Assembly: GCF_030811455.1 (NCBI RefSeq) | Contig: NZ_JAUSQU010000001.1 | Span: 2,666,001-2,730,000, forward strand | Direction: 5' to 3' | Origin: Streptosporangium lutulentum | GTDB lineage: Bacteria > Actinomycetota > Actinomycetes > Streptosporangiales > Streptosporangiaceae | DNA: 64,000 bases | Shown here: positions 9,603-18,688 of the stretch, piece after piece | Numbering within the stretch: the stretch's first letter is position 1 | Layout of the letters: each line of letters begins with the position of its first letter | Made by a program: the position numbers and the translations under genes | Notes under the pieces: model-generated | Seen by the model: the letters and a program-made list of their open reading frames with translations, nothing else | Databases searched by the model: none | What the model was told of the DNA's origin: nothing

Positions 9603-10387
9603 GAAAGACGGTTGGTGAGAAAGGCAGTTCGTCGTTGAAAGACCGTGCAGTGGAACTGACCTCGGCCGGCGACGTGGTCGCCGCCTGCGGTGACGACACG
9701 CTGACCGTGTGGGCCGCGCAGGGGATGGGCCCCGGGGTGCGGGCGTGGTCGATGGGGGAGGCGGTGGTGGTGGCCAGCCCGGATCTCAACCGCCGCGACC
9801 GGCTGGCGGTGCACGGCCCCGCACCGCAGGTGGCCCGGCTGGTGGAGCTGGTATGGCCCAAGCTCGGCCCCTCCTACCGGTTGCTGGGCGATCGGGACCT
9901 GCTGGGTGAGCTCGTCGGGTTGGTGCCGGGAATGCGGCCCCTGGCGTCGTTCGAGTGGATGGACGCCGCCGGCCCGCCGCCGCCCGGTCGCGCTCAGCCG
10001 GGGACGGGCGGGTGGCTGCGGGACGCGGACGCGGAGGTGAGCGCCTTGCTGGCCGAGGCCTCCCCCTCGGCGTGGGCGACCCCCGGGGTGACGGGCATCC
10101 GCCGATGGGCGGGGATACGCGCCGACGACGGGACGCTGGTGGCCACGGCCGCCGACGCCTGGTCCTGCCCGCAGGTCGGGTTCGTCGCCGGGGTGGCCAC
10201 CGCGCCCTCCCACCGGGGCAGAGGCCACGGCGAGAGGCTGTGCCGGTTCGTCTTCGAGGCGCTGGCCGCCGCCCACGGCCGGGTCGCGCTGATGGTCGAC
10301 AGTGACAACCGCACCGCGATCGGCCTGTATGAGCGGCTGGGCCTGCGGATCCGCCCGGTCGCCGCCGTGGCCCTGGAGGGCGTCTGA
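9599..10387 (+). CDS. GNAT-family N-acetyltransferase
   Basis: Protein of 262 residues with a C-terminal GNAT fold. The acetyl-CoA binding motif A (VAGVATAPSHRGRGHGE) is followed by VALMVDSDNRTAIGLYERLG, the typical motif B region. The N-terminal 130 residues are less conserved but resemble the first half of two-domain FR47-like acetyltransferases. The GTG start overlaps the purB stop by 3 bp, so it is translationally coupled to purine synthesis, a recurrent actinomycete arrangement whose meaning is unclear. A start some 15 codons downstream is also possible. Substrate unknown. Confidence 0.85.
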   Translation: MRKTVGEKGSSSLKDRAVELTSAGDVVAACGDDTLTVWAAQGMGPGVRAWSMGEAVVVASPDLNRRDRLAVHGPAPQVARLVELVWPKLGPSYRLLGDRDLLGELVGLVPGMRPLASFEWMDAAGPPPPGRAQPGTGGWLRDADAEVSALLAEASPSAWATPGVTGIRRWAGIRADDGTLVATAADAWSCPQVGFVAGVATAPSHRGRGHGERLCRFVFEALAAAHGRVALMVDSDNRTAIGLYERLGLRIRPVAAVALEGV

Positions 10388-10476
10388 GAGGGCGTCCTCA
10401 GGCGGTGGCGCGGGCGCCGGGGGAGCGGGAGAAAAACCGGGTGCGAGGCGCGGTCGCTCCAGGCAGAGTGGATGAA

Positions 10477-11508
10477 ATGATGTCCAGTTTCATACCTGGT
10501 CTGGAGCTTTCGCGCACCTTCTACGCACAGGTCGTGCGGCCGCTCCTGACCGGTGTTCCCCATAGTGCCGCACTGATCGGCGCCGGGTCGGAGGTCCTGG
10601 CGTTCGACACCGAACGCTCCACCGACCACGACTGGGGACCGCGCGTGGTGCTGTTCACCGCCCCCCATCTGACCGGGCAGGTCCGGCAGGCCGTCATCGA
10701 CGGCCTGCCGGAGGTCTTCTGCGGCTACCGCACCGTCGTCGGCGCCACCGGTGGCGTGCAGGTGAGCGACGCGGCCACCTGGTTCACCGACCGGCTCGGG
10801 TTCGACCCGCTGCGGGGCGTGAGCACCCTGGACTGGTTGTCGACCCCCTGGCAGCGACTGGCGGAGGTCACCTCCGGGGAGGTCTTCCACGACGGCCTGA
10901 ACGTGTTGGAGCCTGCCCGTAGCGCGCTGCGCTGGTACCCGCCCGACCTGGAACGCTACGTACTGGCCGCGCAGTGGAGACGCCTGGCCCAGATGGAGGC
11001 CTTCCCCGGCCGGTGCGGGGAGGTGGGCGACGACCTCGGCTCGGCGCTGCTCACCGCCGGCCTGGCCCGTGACCTGATGCGGCTGGTGCTGCTGATGCGC
11101 CGCCGCTACCCGCCGTACGCGAAGTGGCTCGGCAGCGGGTTCGCCCGCCTGTCGGGTACGGCCGAGCTGGGCGAGGAGTTGTCGGCGGCGGTGGCCGACG
11201 ACGACTGGCGGGCGCGCCAGGAGCACCTGGGCCGCGCCTACCGGCGGGTGGCCGCCTTACACAACCGGCTGGTTCCCCAGCCGGCGCTCGACACCTCGAT
11301 GCGGAACTTCCACGACCGGCCGTTCCAGGTCATCGGCGCCCAGCGGTTCGCCGACGCCCTGAGCGCCGCCATCGGCGATCCGGTGATCCGGGCGCTGCCC
11401 CCGGCCGGGTCGATCGACCAGTTCGGCGACTCCACCGACCTGCTCACCCATCCGCGGCGGTGCCGCGCGGCGACACAGGCCGTACTGGACCTCCCGCCGG
11501 ATCTCTAG
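10477..11508 (+). CDS. DUF4037 domain protein (nucleotidyltransferase-like)
   Basis: About 343 residues. It opens with FIPGLELSRTFYAQVVRPLL and contains ALIGAGSEVLAFDTERSTDH, where a G-S and later acidic residues resemble a polymerase-beta-type nucleotidyltransferase core. The helical remainder with FHDRPFQVIGAQRF is typical of DUF4037. In-frame sequence upstream of 10477 is low quality and probably untranslated. Genes of this family often neighbour aminoglycoside-type nucleotidyltransferases, but no specific reaction is established. It converges on the DUF3817 gene with a 4-bp tail-to-tail overlap. Confidence 0.8.
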   Translation: MMSSFIPGLELSRTFYAQVVRPLLTGVPHSAALIGAGSEVLAFDTERSTDHDWGPRVVLFTAPHLTGQVRQAVIDGLPEVFCGYRTVVGATGGVQVSDAATWFTDRLGFDPLRGVSTLDWLSTPWQRLAEVTSGEVFHDGLNVLEPARSALRWYPPDLERYVLAAQWRRLAQMEAFPGRCGEVGDDLGSALLTAGLARDLMRLVLLMRRRYPPYAKWLGSGFARLSGTAELGEELSAAVADDDWRARQEHLGRAYRRVAALHNRLVPQPALDTSMRNFHDRPFQVIGAQRFADALSAAIGDPVIRALPPAGSIDQFGDSTDLLTHPRRCRAATQAVLDLPPDL

Positions 11509-11837
11509 GCCGCGACCGGCTGACGGTGGCGGGCCAGCATGCGCCGCTCGAACCACAGCGAGGTGAAGGGAGGCACCGAGCACGCCAGTCCCAGCACGAT
11601 CACCTTCGGGCTCCAGCGCTCCACCCGGGCCGCGGCGAACACCCCGGCCACGTACAGCACGAACATCGCACCGTGGATCGGGCCGAAGATCTTCACTCCG
11701 AGGTCGCCGGTGTCGGCGATGTATTTGAAGAACATGCCGATGAGCAGTCCCGCCCATGAGCATGCCTCAGCGATCGCCACGTAACGGAACAGACGGAGTG
11801 CGGTCGGCACAGCGAGGCACCTTTCCTTCAAGGTCAT
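11505..11837 (-). CDS. DUF3817 small integral membrane protein
   Basis: Protein of 110 residues matching the YdzA/DUF3817 family, with about three hydrophobic helices (RYVAIAEACSWAGLLIGMFF; VKIFGPIHGAMFVLYVAGVF; VIVLGLACSVPPF) and the typical FGPIHG motif. The ATG at 11837 was chosen because upstream in-frame sequence is proline-rich and non-hydrophobic. The function of the family is unknown; it is found throughout actinobacteria as a single gene. No operon partner; it ends within the last codons of the convergent DUF4037 gene. Confidence 0.85.
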   Translation of the reverse strand: MTLKERCLAVPTALRLFRYVAIAEACSWAGLLIGMFFKYIADTGDLGVKIFGPIHGAMFVLYVAGVFAAARVERWSPKVIVLGLACSVPPFTSLWFERRMLARHRQPVAA

Positions 11838-11966
11838 CGGGGAACGGTTCCCCAGCCTAGAGGGGGGTGGGGGCGGTCCCGGTTCCGGGCCTTCGGCGAG
11901 GAGTGCCGGCCGGCCCGTCTGTCGCGAACGCCTCAGCGCCACGTCCCGCAGCGGTCCTGGGTCGCA

Positions 11967-12185
11967 TCAGTCGAGGGCGTGGCCGCGCCCGGTCTTCAGG
12001 ATCTCGTCGGAGAGCCCGGGTTCGACGTGGCGTACGGCGCGGGCGAGCATCAGCGCGCCGACCATTTCGCACGGTGCGCGGGGGACAGGTACCCCGCCAC
12101 GACCCGCTCCAGCGGAGAGCCGTCCTGGCCCGGACCGTCCTCGATCATCTCGGCCAGGACGGCGAGCGAGGCGGCGAAGGAGGCG
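11967..12185 (-). pseudogene. TetR-family regulator, C-terminal relic
   Basis: On the minus strand the frame reads SFAASLAVLAEMIEDG, then LERVVAGYLSPAHR, a typical effector domain of TetR/AcrR repressors. A small deletion near 12080 shifts it to VGALMLARAVRHVEPGLSDE, the usual last helix before the stop at 11967. The N-terminal DNA-binding helices are missing: the sequence breaks at about 12185 and passes directly into the divergent ene-reductase relic. The original gene probably repressed that neighbour. Confidence 0.65.
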
Positions 12186-12191
12186 CCGCAC

Positions 12192-12903
12192 ACCTCCACG
12201 GCATCTACACCGACACGCAGACCGCCGGCTGGGCGAAGGTCACCGAAGCCGTCCACGAGGCGGGCGGGCGGATCGTCTCCCAGCTCGGCCACGTCGGCGC
12301 GGCCTCCCACCCCGACCACCACGGGGGCCGCCTGCCCGCCGGACCCTCGGCCGTCAACCCCGGCGAGGGTGTCCTTCACCGCCTCCGGCCCGAAGGACAC
12401 CCTCACCCCTCGCGCCTACACCGCCGCTGAGATCGCCGACACCGTCGCCGACTACCGCCATGCGGCCGAGAACGCCCGCCGCGCCGGCTTCGACGGCGTG
12501 GAAATCCACGCCCAGGGACCCTACTTGATCCCGCAGTTCCTCAACCCCCGCCTCAACCGGCGCACCGACGCCTACGGAGGCAGCGGCGAGAAGCGGGCCC
12601 GGTTCCTCCTCGACGTCCTCGACGCCGTCGGTGACGTGTGGGGCAGCGACCGCATCAGCGTGAAGATGTCCCCGAGCTGGACCAGCGGAACCGCGTTCAC
12701 CGCGGACGAGGAGACACTCGCCGACTACGACCGGCTGCTCGAGAAGCTCAACGACGGCAACCTGGCCTACCTGCACCTTCGGGGCGCCCCCGGCACCGTT
12801 GAGGAGCGCCTCGCCCTCTTCTCCCGCTACCGCGCCCACTACCGGGGCAACATCGTCGCCAACCTCGGCTTCACCCAGGCCCTCGGCAACGAGATCCTCG
12901 ACC
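12192..12903 (+). pseudogene. Old-yellow-enzyme NADH:flavin oxidoreductase relic
   Basis: Middle and C-terminal parts of an OYE-type FMN ene-reductase. The first frame gives GIYTDTQTAGWAKVTEAVH and GGRIVSQLGHVGAASHPDHH. A shift near 12365-12385 leads to LTPRAYTAAEIADTVADYR, AGFDGVEIHAQGPYLIPQF and NRRTDAYGGS, which bind FMN and substrate in the family. The N-terminal strand of the TIM barrel is missing at the junction with the TetR relic, and at NEILD (about 12903) the frame runs without a stop into a Tn3 transposase. Not functional. Confidence 0.8.
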
Positions 12904-13869
12904 GGCGAAAAGCCGACGTCCAGCGGCCCTCAGCCAAGAAGCTGGAACAACAGATCAGGTCCCGGATGCCGGAGCGGTCCCTGCTGGGGATTTTGGCCCG
13001 GACCGCGTACTGGATCGAGTGGTGGCGCCGCTTCGGCCCGGCGTCGGGCAACGACCCGAAGCTGAAGGATCCCTTCGGCCGGTACGTCATCACCACGTTT
13101 GTCAATGGCACCAACATGGGTTCCTACGAGGCGGCCCGTCACATCGCCGGGGTGAGCGGTCACGAGCTGTCGATGGCGGCCAACCGGCACTTTTCTCTCG
13201 CCAAGCTGAACGAGGCCATCACTGACATCGTCAACGCGCACGCCAAGCTCGATCTGTCGCGGGCGTGGGGTGATGGGACGACTGTGGCGGCCGACGGCAC
13301 CCACATGGACACCTATCTGAACAACCTCCTCGCTGAGACCTCCGTGCGGTACGGCAAGCCCGGCGGCATCGCCTACCACCACATCGCCGACACCTACATC
13401 GCGCTGTTCACGCACTTCATCCCGTGCGGGGTGTGGGAGGCGGTCTACATCATCGAAGGGTTGTTGAAGAACGCCTCCGAGGTGCAGCCCACCACCATCC
13501 ACGCCGACACCCAAGGCCAGAGCCTGCCCGTTTTCAGCTTGGCCCATCTGCTGGGCTTTGAGCTGATGCCCAGGATCCGCAACTGGAAGGACCTGAACTT
13601 CTACCGCCCCGGCAAGCAGAGCAGCTACGTCCACATCGACGCCCTGTTCGGCGAGCCGGGCGCCAACGTCATCGACTGGGACCTGATCGAAAACCACTTT
13701 GAGGACCTGATGCGGGTGGCGGTCTCGGTGCGCGAGGGCGCTATCTCCTCCACGCTGTTGCTGCGTCGGCTTCGCTCCGGCTCCAAGCGCAACGCCCACT
13801 ACACCTGAACCCCACCTGGACGTCGACTTCACCAAGCTCGGCGAAGCCGACACCGAGCAGGCCGCGTGA
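12904..13869 (+). pseudogene. Tn3-family transposase TnpA, C-terminal relic with internal deletion
   Basis: In frame with the ene-reductase relic, the sequence continues as the DDE catalytic half of a Tn3 TnpA: LEQQIRSRMPERSLLGILAR, RAWGDGTTVAADGTHMDTYL (first catalytic Asp), TTIHADTQGQS (second) and SVREGAISSTLLLRRLRSGS (Glu). After NAHYT and a stop at 13806, the extreme C-terminus (NPHLDVDFTKLGEADTEQAA) follows one frame over, so about 100-150 residues were deleted. The N-terminal half is absent. Element ends could not be identified. Confidence 0.85.
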
Positions 13870-14114
13870 TGCCGGCCGGTGCTATCGGCAGGTTGCCGCC
13901 CTCTGGAACCCGGAACGTAAGCGGGAGCCTAAGGTCGAAAGGGCTTGATCTTGAGTTACCGAGAACAGGACGGGCGGCGCGATCCTCTGCGGCCAAGGCC
14001 GGGTAAGGCGCGCTATAGCAGCTGACCAGCAAATACTGCCGGACTCCCTGCAAAGTTATGTGATGGTGAAGGATCCCTCGGGAACTCTCTTGGATATACG
14101 GACATAGGCCGGGT

Positions 14115-14726
14115 GTGGATACAGATCTCGAGTTGTGGTCGCGCGCGGCCGACGGCGACGGTGGGGCCTTCGGGACCTTGTTCGACCGGCATGCCCGCAG
14201 CGTCTACAACCACTGCTTTCGGCGCACCGCGAACTGGTCGGCCGCTGAAGACCTGACCTCGGTGGTGTTCTTGGAGGCGTGGCGACGCCGCCGCCAGGTG
14301 CGGATCAGCAGTGATTCTCTGCTGCCCTGGCTGCTCGGGGTGGCCAACAACGCCTTGCGTAACCGGTCTCGGTCGCTGCGCCGTCACCAGGCGGCCATCG
14401 GCCGGCTCCCGCCTCTGACCTCGGTCATCGATCCGGCGGAGGAAGTCGCAGGGCGGATCGACGACGAACAGCGGATGCGCGAAATCCTGGCGGTGGTGAA
14501 TCGGCTACCGCGCGCCGACCAGGAAGTTCTGACGTTGTGTGTCTGGTCCGGGCTGAGTTACGAGGATGCCGCCGTGGCACTGAACATTCCCGTGGGAACC
14601 GTACGGTCCCGGCTTTCCCGTGCGCGCGCCCGAATGAAAAAGCTCTCAGGAGCGGAACTCGAACCCCGGTCAGGACACAGACGGAGTGAGCGCCATACGG
14701 CGCTTCGGAAGAGGGAGGAACTGTGA
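14115..14726 (+). CDS. ECF-type RNA polymerase sigma factor
   Basis: Protein of 203 residues. Region 2 (FGTLFDRHARSVYNHCFRRT, then AAEDLTSVVFLEAWRRR) and region 4 (LPRADQEVLTLCVWSGLSYE, then VPVGTVRSRLSRARARMK-like) are complete. The start is a GTG preceded by a purine-rich site. Its stop overlaps by 4 bp the GTG of a membrane-anchored protein, so the pair is translationally coupled and the partner may control it (inference). The region upstream (14060-14110) contains a GGAAC, a possible sigma -35 element that would allow autoregulation. Confidence 0.92.
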   Translation: MDTDLELWSRAADGDGGAFGTLFDRHARSVYNHCFRRTANWSAAEDLTSVVFLEAWRRRRQVRISSDSLLPWLLGVANNALRNRSRSLRRHQAAIGRLPPLTSVIDPAEEVAGRIDDEQRMREILAVVNRLPRADQEVLTLCVWSGLSYEDAAVALNIPVGTVRSRLSRARARMKKLSGAELEPRSGHRRSERHTALRKREEL

Positions 14727-15352
14727 CCAACTACAGAATCCCGCCAGAGCGTGATCTTCCCGCCGACCATCACTCGCTTCGAAGGACTCACCTGATCATG
14801 GAAGTCAACCGGGATGAATCGCACCCGTTCATGCGCTTCTTCCACGAGCGCCGGTGGGTGGGCCTGGCCGTCGCCGCCACGGGGATCGCTCTTTTGCTGG
14901 CGGTGGGCATCCCGGTGCTGTCGGGGCAGGGCGGCGTCGCGGCGAACGCGGTCGAACGCGAACCCGACGGCTCGATCAGGATCTACCCTCGGGACTACAA
15001 ACATCCCGAGGTGATCGAAGGCAAGTTGCGTGACTTCGGCGTGGAATCGGTGGTGCTCTTCCTGCCGATCGGCAAGGAGTGCAAGGAACCCCGCGCCGAA
15101 TACGCGCCCGACAACCCGAAGCTGTTCACCAGCGAACCACCCACCGAGGGTGAGCATGCGTTCTGGAGGCTGCATCCGGAGCAGATCAAGCCCGGCCAGA
15201 CCCTGGTCTACAGCCTGTGGTACCAGGACGACGGGCACGGCATGATGGTCGGCGGCAGAATCCAGGTCGCGACCGGCCCGGTGGCACCCTGTCAGATCGT
15301 CCCCGGCGGTCTCAGGAGAGAAACCGGTCCCGAGGGCGGGGACGGCGGCTGA
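14723..15352 (+). CDS. Membrane-anchored protein coupled to ECF sigma factor
   Basis: About 209 residues, one transmembrane helix near residues 49-68 (GLAVAATGIALLLAVGIPVL), cytoplasmic N-terminus of about 48 residues and an extracytoplasmic domain of about 140 residues ending in a Gly/Glu-rich tail. It has no ZAS zinc motif (HxxxCxxC), so it is not a classical anti-sigma factor, but position and topology suggest sensing or sequestration of the coupled sigma factor. Two Cys in the outer domain (in GKECKEP and APCQIVP) could form a disulfide. I do not recognise a named family. Confidence 0.75.
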   Translation: MTNYRIPPERDLPADHHSLRRTHLIMEVNRDESHPFMRFFHERRWVGLAVAATGIALLLAVGIPVLSGQGGVAANAVEREPDGSIRIYPRDYKHPEVIEGKLRDFGVESVVLFLPIGKECKEPRAEYAPDNPKLFTSEPPTEGEHAFWRLHPEQIKPGQTLVYSLWYQDDGHGMMVGGRIQVATGPVAPCQIVPGGLRRETGPEGGDGG

Positions 15353-15453
15353 TCCCGCTCCTCTGCGCAATCACGATCTTGAATCTGTGAGCTGCGGGCT
15401 GACCACCCGATGGAGTTTCGGACCAATAGCGAAGTAAGCGGGATCAGGGATTA

Positions 15454-15501
15454 AGGAGGGGGTGGACAGTCGTTGGCGCCAACGACTGTCCACCCCCTCC
15501 T
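15454..15501. repeat. 48-bp perfect palindrome
   Basis: Two 21-base arms (beginning AGGAGGGGGTGGACAGTCG) meet at the self-complementary GGCGCC with no unpaired loop and no mismatch. It lies 100 bp after the sigma-partner gene and has no T-tract. It could be a terminator, but an unlooped 48-bp palindrome is longer than needed and could extrude as a cruciform or act as a recombination or protein-binding site. Confidence 0.85.
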
Positions 15502-15741
15502 CACTTCCGAAGCCAGCCGTCGCATGCTCGTGTGCAGGCATTCGTCATGCCAACGGACCGCTCCGGTCCTGGAGATCCCTGCTGGCAGTCCTTACTCCGA
15601 CGGCCGCCCACATGCGATCGCGTAACATAAACGTTCGTTCGCTTTACACAAAGATCAACTTGGTGTTCCCGCAGGTCGCCTCTGTAACGCATGCCGTGTA
15701 CGCGCCTATGTAACGCACAACCCCCTTCACGTTACACTTCG

Positions 15742-15858
15742 ATCACGAGAATCGGGGTAGCGCGCGTATCCACCCGAGACCAGCGCCCAGAAGCCCAGCA
15801 GGCCGAAGAATTCGGCGTCACCCGCCCCACCATCTACCGCCACCTCACCAAGGCCTGA
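15742..15858 (+). pseudogene. Serine resolvase relic with both ends but no middle
   Basis: One open frame reads RIGVARVSTRDQRPEAQQ, the catalytic N-terminus of a Tn3-type resolvase including its nucleophilic Ser. It passes directly into AEEFGVTRPTIYRHLTKA and a stop, the C-terminal Hin-type helix-turn-helix. About 140 residues between them are missing. The initiator position holds ATC. This looks like a precise internal deletion rather than random decay. Confidence 0.7.
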
Positions 15859-16258
15859 CGCCACGCAGGCCGCGCCCGAGCCGCAACATTGTTGATCTTG
15901 TATTGCGGCTTTTGGGCTTACCTTGGCTGGACCCCTTGTCCCGTGTGGCGGCCGGATCGTCACCCGGCAGGTCGCCCTCAAAACGTGAGGGCGAGAATTC
16001 GCGACCGTCGCCGGGCGGCCACCCAGCGCTACCGGCCGCCTGGCCGTCGCCGCCGGAGAAGGGGAGGGCGGGGGAGCGGCGAGAGACGGCTTGACCTCAC
16101 CTTTAGTTGAGGTTTTAGGGTTGTCTCATACCGCCGGACGAGGCGTGTGGCCCGGCGAAAATGTCGGTCGGCCACCGTATAAAAGTCTGGGCCGGTGCTT
16201 TTTCTGAGGCTTTTCTGCCCGCCCCCGCAATGACGACCCCAGGACCCGGTGATGTGCG
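15859..16258 (+). other. Intergenic region before ABC exporter
   Basis: No gene recognised. The last 150 bp probably contain the promoter of the ABC transporter gene; TTGAGG and nearby A/T-rich bases around 16100 are candidates, not firm. Confidence 0.3.
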
Positions 16259-18145
16259 ATGAACATGGAAATGACCGCGTGGAACTCGCTGTACCACGCG
16301 ATGAACGCCCAGCAGGACCGGCGGCCCTTCTCCAAGGCCACGCTGCGGCGCATCATGGTCTTCGCCCGGCCACACCGGCGGCGCCTGGAATGGTTCCTGC
16401 TGACGAGCGTGGTGACCGCGGTGCTGGCGGTGGCGACACCGGTCCTGGCGGGCCAGGTGATCAACGCGATCGACAAGGGCGCCGAGCTGGGCGTCGTCGT
16501 CCGGCTCGCGGTGCTCATCGCGCTCATCGCGCTCGCCGAGGCCGCGCTCGGACTGCTGACCCGGTGGCTGTCGGCGAGCATCGGCGAGGGATTGATCCTG
16601 CACCTGCGCACCATGGTGTTCGACCACGTGCAGCGCATGCCGATCGCTTTCTTCACCCGCACCCGCACCGGCGCGCTGGTCAGCCGGTTGAACAACGACG
16701 TCATCGGCGCGCAGCGAGCCTTCAGCGACACCCTGTCGGGGGTGGCCGGCAATCTCGTGACGCTCGCGCTGACACTCGTGGTGATGATCGGGATCTCCTG
16801 GCAGATCACCCTGCTCTCGCTGGTGCTGCTGCCGGTGTTCGTGCTGCCCGCCCGGCGGATGGGCGCCCGGCTGGCGCGGCTGGAGCGCGAGTCGGCCAAC
16901 CACAACGCGACGATGAGCACCCAGATGACCGAGCGCTTCTCCGCGCCCGGCGCGACACTGGTGAAGCTCTTCGGCCGGCCCTCACACGAGTCGGCCGAGT
17001 TCCTGGCGCGGGCCCGGCGGGTGCGTGACATCGGGGTGCGCACCGCGATGGTGCAGTCGGTCTTCATCACCGCCCTGACCCTGGTCTCGGCCCTGGCGCT
17101 GGCCCTGGTCTACGGCCTGGGCGGGTTCTACGCCCTGCGCGACCAGCTCGACCCGGGCGCCGTCGTGGCGCTGGCCCTGCTGCTCACCCGCCTGTACGCG
17201 CCGCTGACGGCCCTGGCCAGCGCCCGGGTGGAGGTGATGAGCGCGCTGGTGAGCTTCGAGCGGGTCTTCGAGGTGCTCGACCTCAAGCCTCTGATCACCG
17301 ACAAGCCCGACACCGTGCCGGTGCCCGAGGGGCCGGTGTCGGTGGAGTTCGACCGGGTGCGCTTCGCCTACCCCTCGGCCGAGAAGGTGTCGCTGGCGTC
17401 ACTGGAGGAGGTCGCCACACTGGATGCGCGAAGCGGCGTCGAGGTGCTGCACGAGGTGTCCTTCCGCGTCGAACCGGGACAGATGGTGGCCCTGGTGGGA
17501 TCCTCCGGCGCGGGCAAGTCGACGATCGCCCAGCTGCTGCCCCGGCTCTACGACGTCGACAGCGGCGCGGTGCGGCTCTCGGGGGTGGACGTGCGGGATC
17601 TGTCGGCCGAATCCATCCGCGAGACGCTCGGCATGGTGACCCAGGACGGTCACCTGTTCCACGAGTCGATCCGCGCCAACCTGCTGCTGGCACGACCCCA
17701 GGCGCCGGAGGAGGAACTGTGGGAGGTGCTGGAGCGCGCCCGGCTGTCCGAGCTGGTCTCCTCGCTGCCCGACGGGCTGGACACCGTCGTCGGCGAGCGC
17801 GGCTACCGGCTGTCGGGGGGTGAGCGCCAGCGGCTGACCATCGCCCGCCTGCTGCTGGCCCGCCCGCAGGTGGTGATCCTCGACGAGGCCACCGCACACC
17901 TGGACTCCACCTCCGAAGCCGCGGTGCAGGACGCGCTGAGCGAGGCGCTGGCCGGGCGGACCGCGGTGGTGATCGCCCACCGGCTGTCCACCGTCCGGGC
18001 CGCCGACCTGATCCTGGTGATCGAGGACGGGCACATCGTGGAGCGCGGCACGCACAGCGCCCTGCTGGAGGCCCAGGGCCGCTACGAGGAGCTGTATCGC
18101 ACCCAGTTCGACCAGCGCGCCGAGGCCGAGGCCGTGCTGCGCTGA
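16259..18145 (+). CDS. ABC exporter, fused permease-ATPase (MsbA/LmrA-like)
   Basis: A half-transporter of 628 residues, the usual size for homodimeric multidrug or lipid exporters of the plasma membrane. An N-terminal ABC transmembrane domain with six helices spans about residues 40-320. The nucleotide-binding domain carries Walker A GSSGAGKST (about 414-422), Q-loop VTQDGHLFHESI, signature LSGGERQRL, Walker B VVILDEATAHLD and the switch His in IAHRLSTVR. It is an isolated gene; no second half-transporter or regulator adjoins, so a homodimer is likely. Substrate unknown. Confidence 0.93.
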   Translation: MNMEMTAWNSLYHAMNAQQDRRPFSKATLRRIMVFARPHRRRLEWFLLTSVVTAVLAVATPVLAGQVINAIDKGAELGVVVRLAVLIALIALAEAALGLLTRWLSASIGEGLILHLRTMVFDHVQRMPIAFFTRTRTGALVSRLNNDVIGAQRAFSDTLSGVAGNLVTLALTLVVMIGISWQITLLSLVLLPVFVLPARRMGARLARLERESANHNATMSTQMTERFSAPGATLVKLFGRPSHESAEFLARARRVRDIGVRTAMVQSVFITALTLVSALALALVYGLGGFYALRDQLDPGAVVALALLLTRLYAPLTALASARVEVMSALVSFERVFEVLDLKPLITDKPDTVPVPEGPVSVEFDRVRFAYPSAEKVSLASLEEVATLDARSGVEVLHEVSFRVEPGQMVALVGSSGAGKSTIAQLLPRLYDVDSGAVRLSGVDVRDLSAESIRETLGMVTQDGHLFHESIRANLLLARPQAPEEELWEVLERARLSELVSSLPDGLDTVVGERGYRLSGGERQRLTIARLLLARPQVVILDEATAHLDSTSEAAVQDALSEALAGRTAVVIAHRLSTVRAADLILVIEDGHIVERGTHSALLEAQGRYEELYRTQFDQRAEAEAVLR

Positions 18146-18688
18146 GACGACACCGTTTCCGGCGGTGGCGCGACGCCGGAGTCTTCGAAGCCCTGCTGGA
18201 GGGGCGGAACGGAAAGAGCGACGACGTATCCGGCGCCGGCGCAAACTCCGGTTGAAAGCCGCCCTGCTCGGACGTTCGAGGGGCGGGCAGAGGAGCAAGG
18301 TCCACATCACTGCCGACCGCAGGTGCCGACCATCCCGAGGACCACGCTGGCCACCGCGATCGGGTGCGAGGGTCGGATCTTGCTCACCGGGTCAGGGTAA
18401 TCGCCGGTTCGCAGGCGCCATCACCTACCAAAGTAGGACCCGTACCCCATCGGGGGAGAACACAGTGGGCGGCGCTGACCGTGAGCGGCGTTTTCCTGGT
18501 GCGGGCTCGGCGGGCGCGCTCATCGAATGACAGGCGCAGCGGCGGGATTTCAGGCGAGCTGCAGGCGACACCGCAGCAGCCGGCCAACCGGCGCGAAGGA
18601 GGCCAGGCGCATCGGCAGGTCACGCAATCACAGCCGGACAGGTCGGCCGCGGGCCACCGTAGCGGCTGCTCCAACGTGAGCATGACTC
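18146..18688 (+). other. Gene-free stretch with a dispersed repeat
   Basis: No convincing coding frame. Bases 18471-18522 are about 90% identical by eye to the reverse complement of 25860-25911, next to the istB relic. The rest shows no recognisable signal. Confidence 0.5.
18471..18522 (+). repeat. Dispersed repeat R1, copy A
   Basis: Core GGTGCGGGCTCGGCGGGCGC; about 5 mismatches in 52 against copy B at 25860-25911 on the other strand. Translated, both copies give a similar Arg-rich peptide (LVRARRARS), so they may derive from the same lost gene or mobile element. Confidence 0.6.

Noticed and set aside
13870..14114. Tn3 terminal inverted repeat after the first TnpA relic
   Set aside because: A GCCTAAGG occurs but lacks the GGGG start and the partner repeat, so no element end was assigned.
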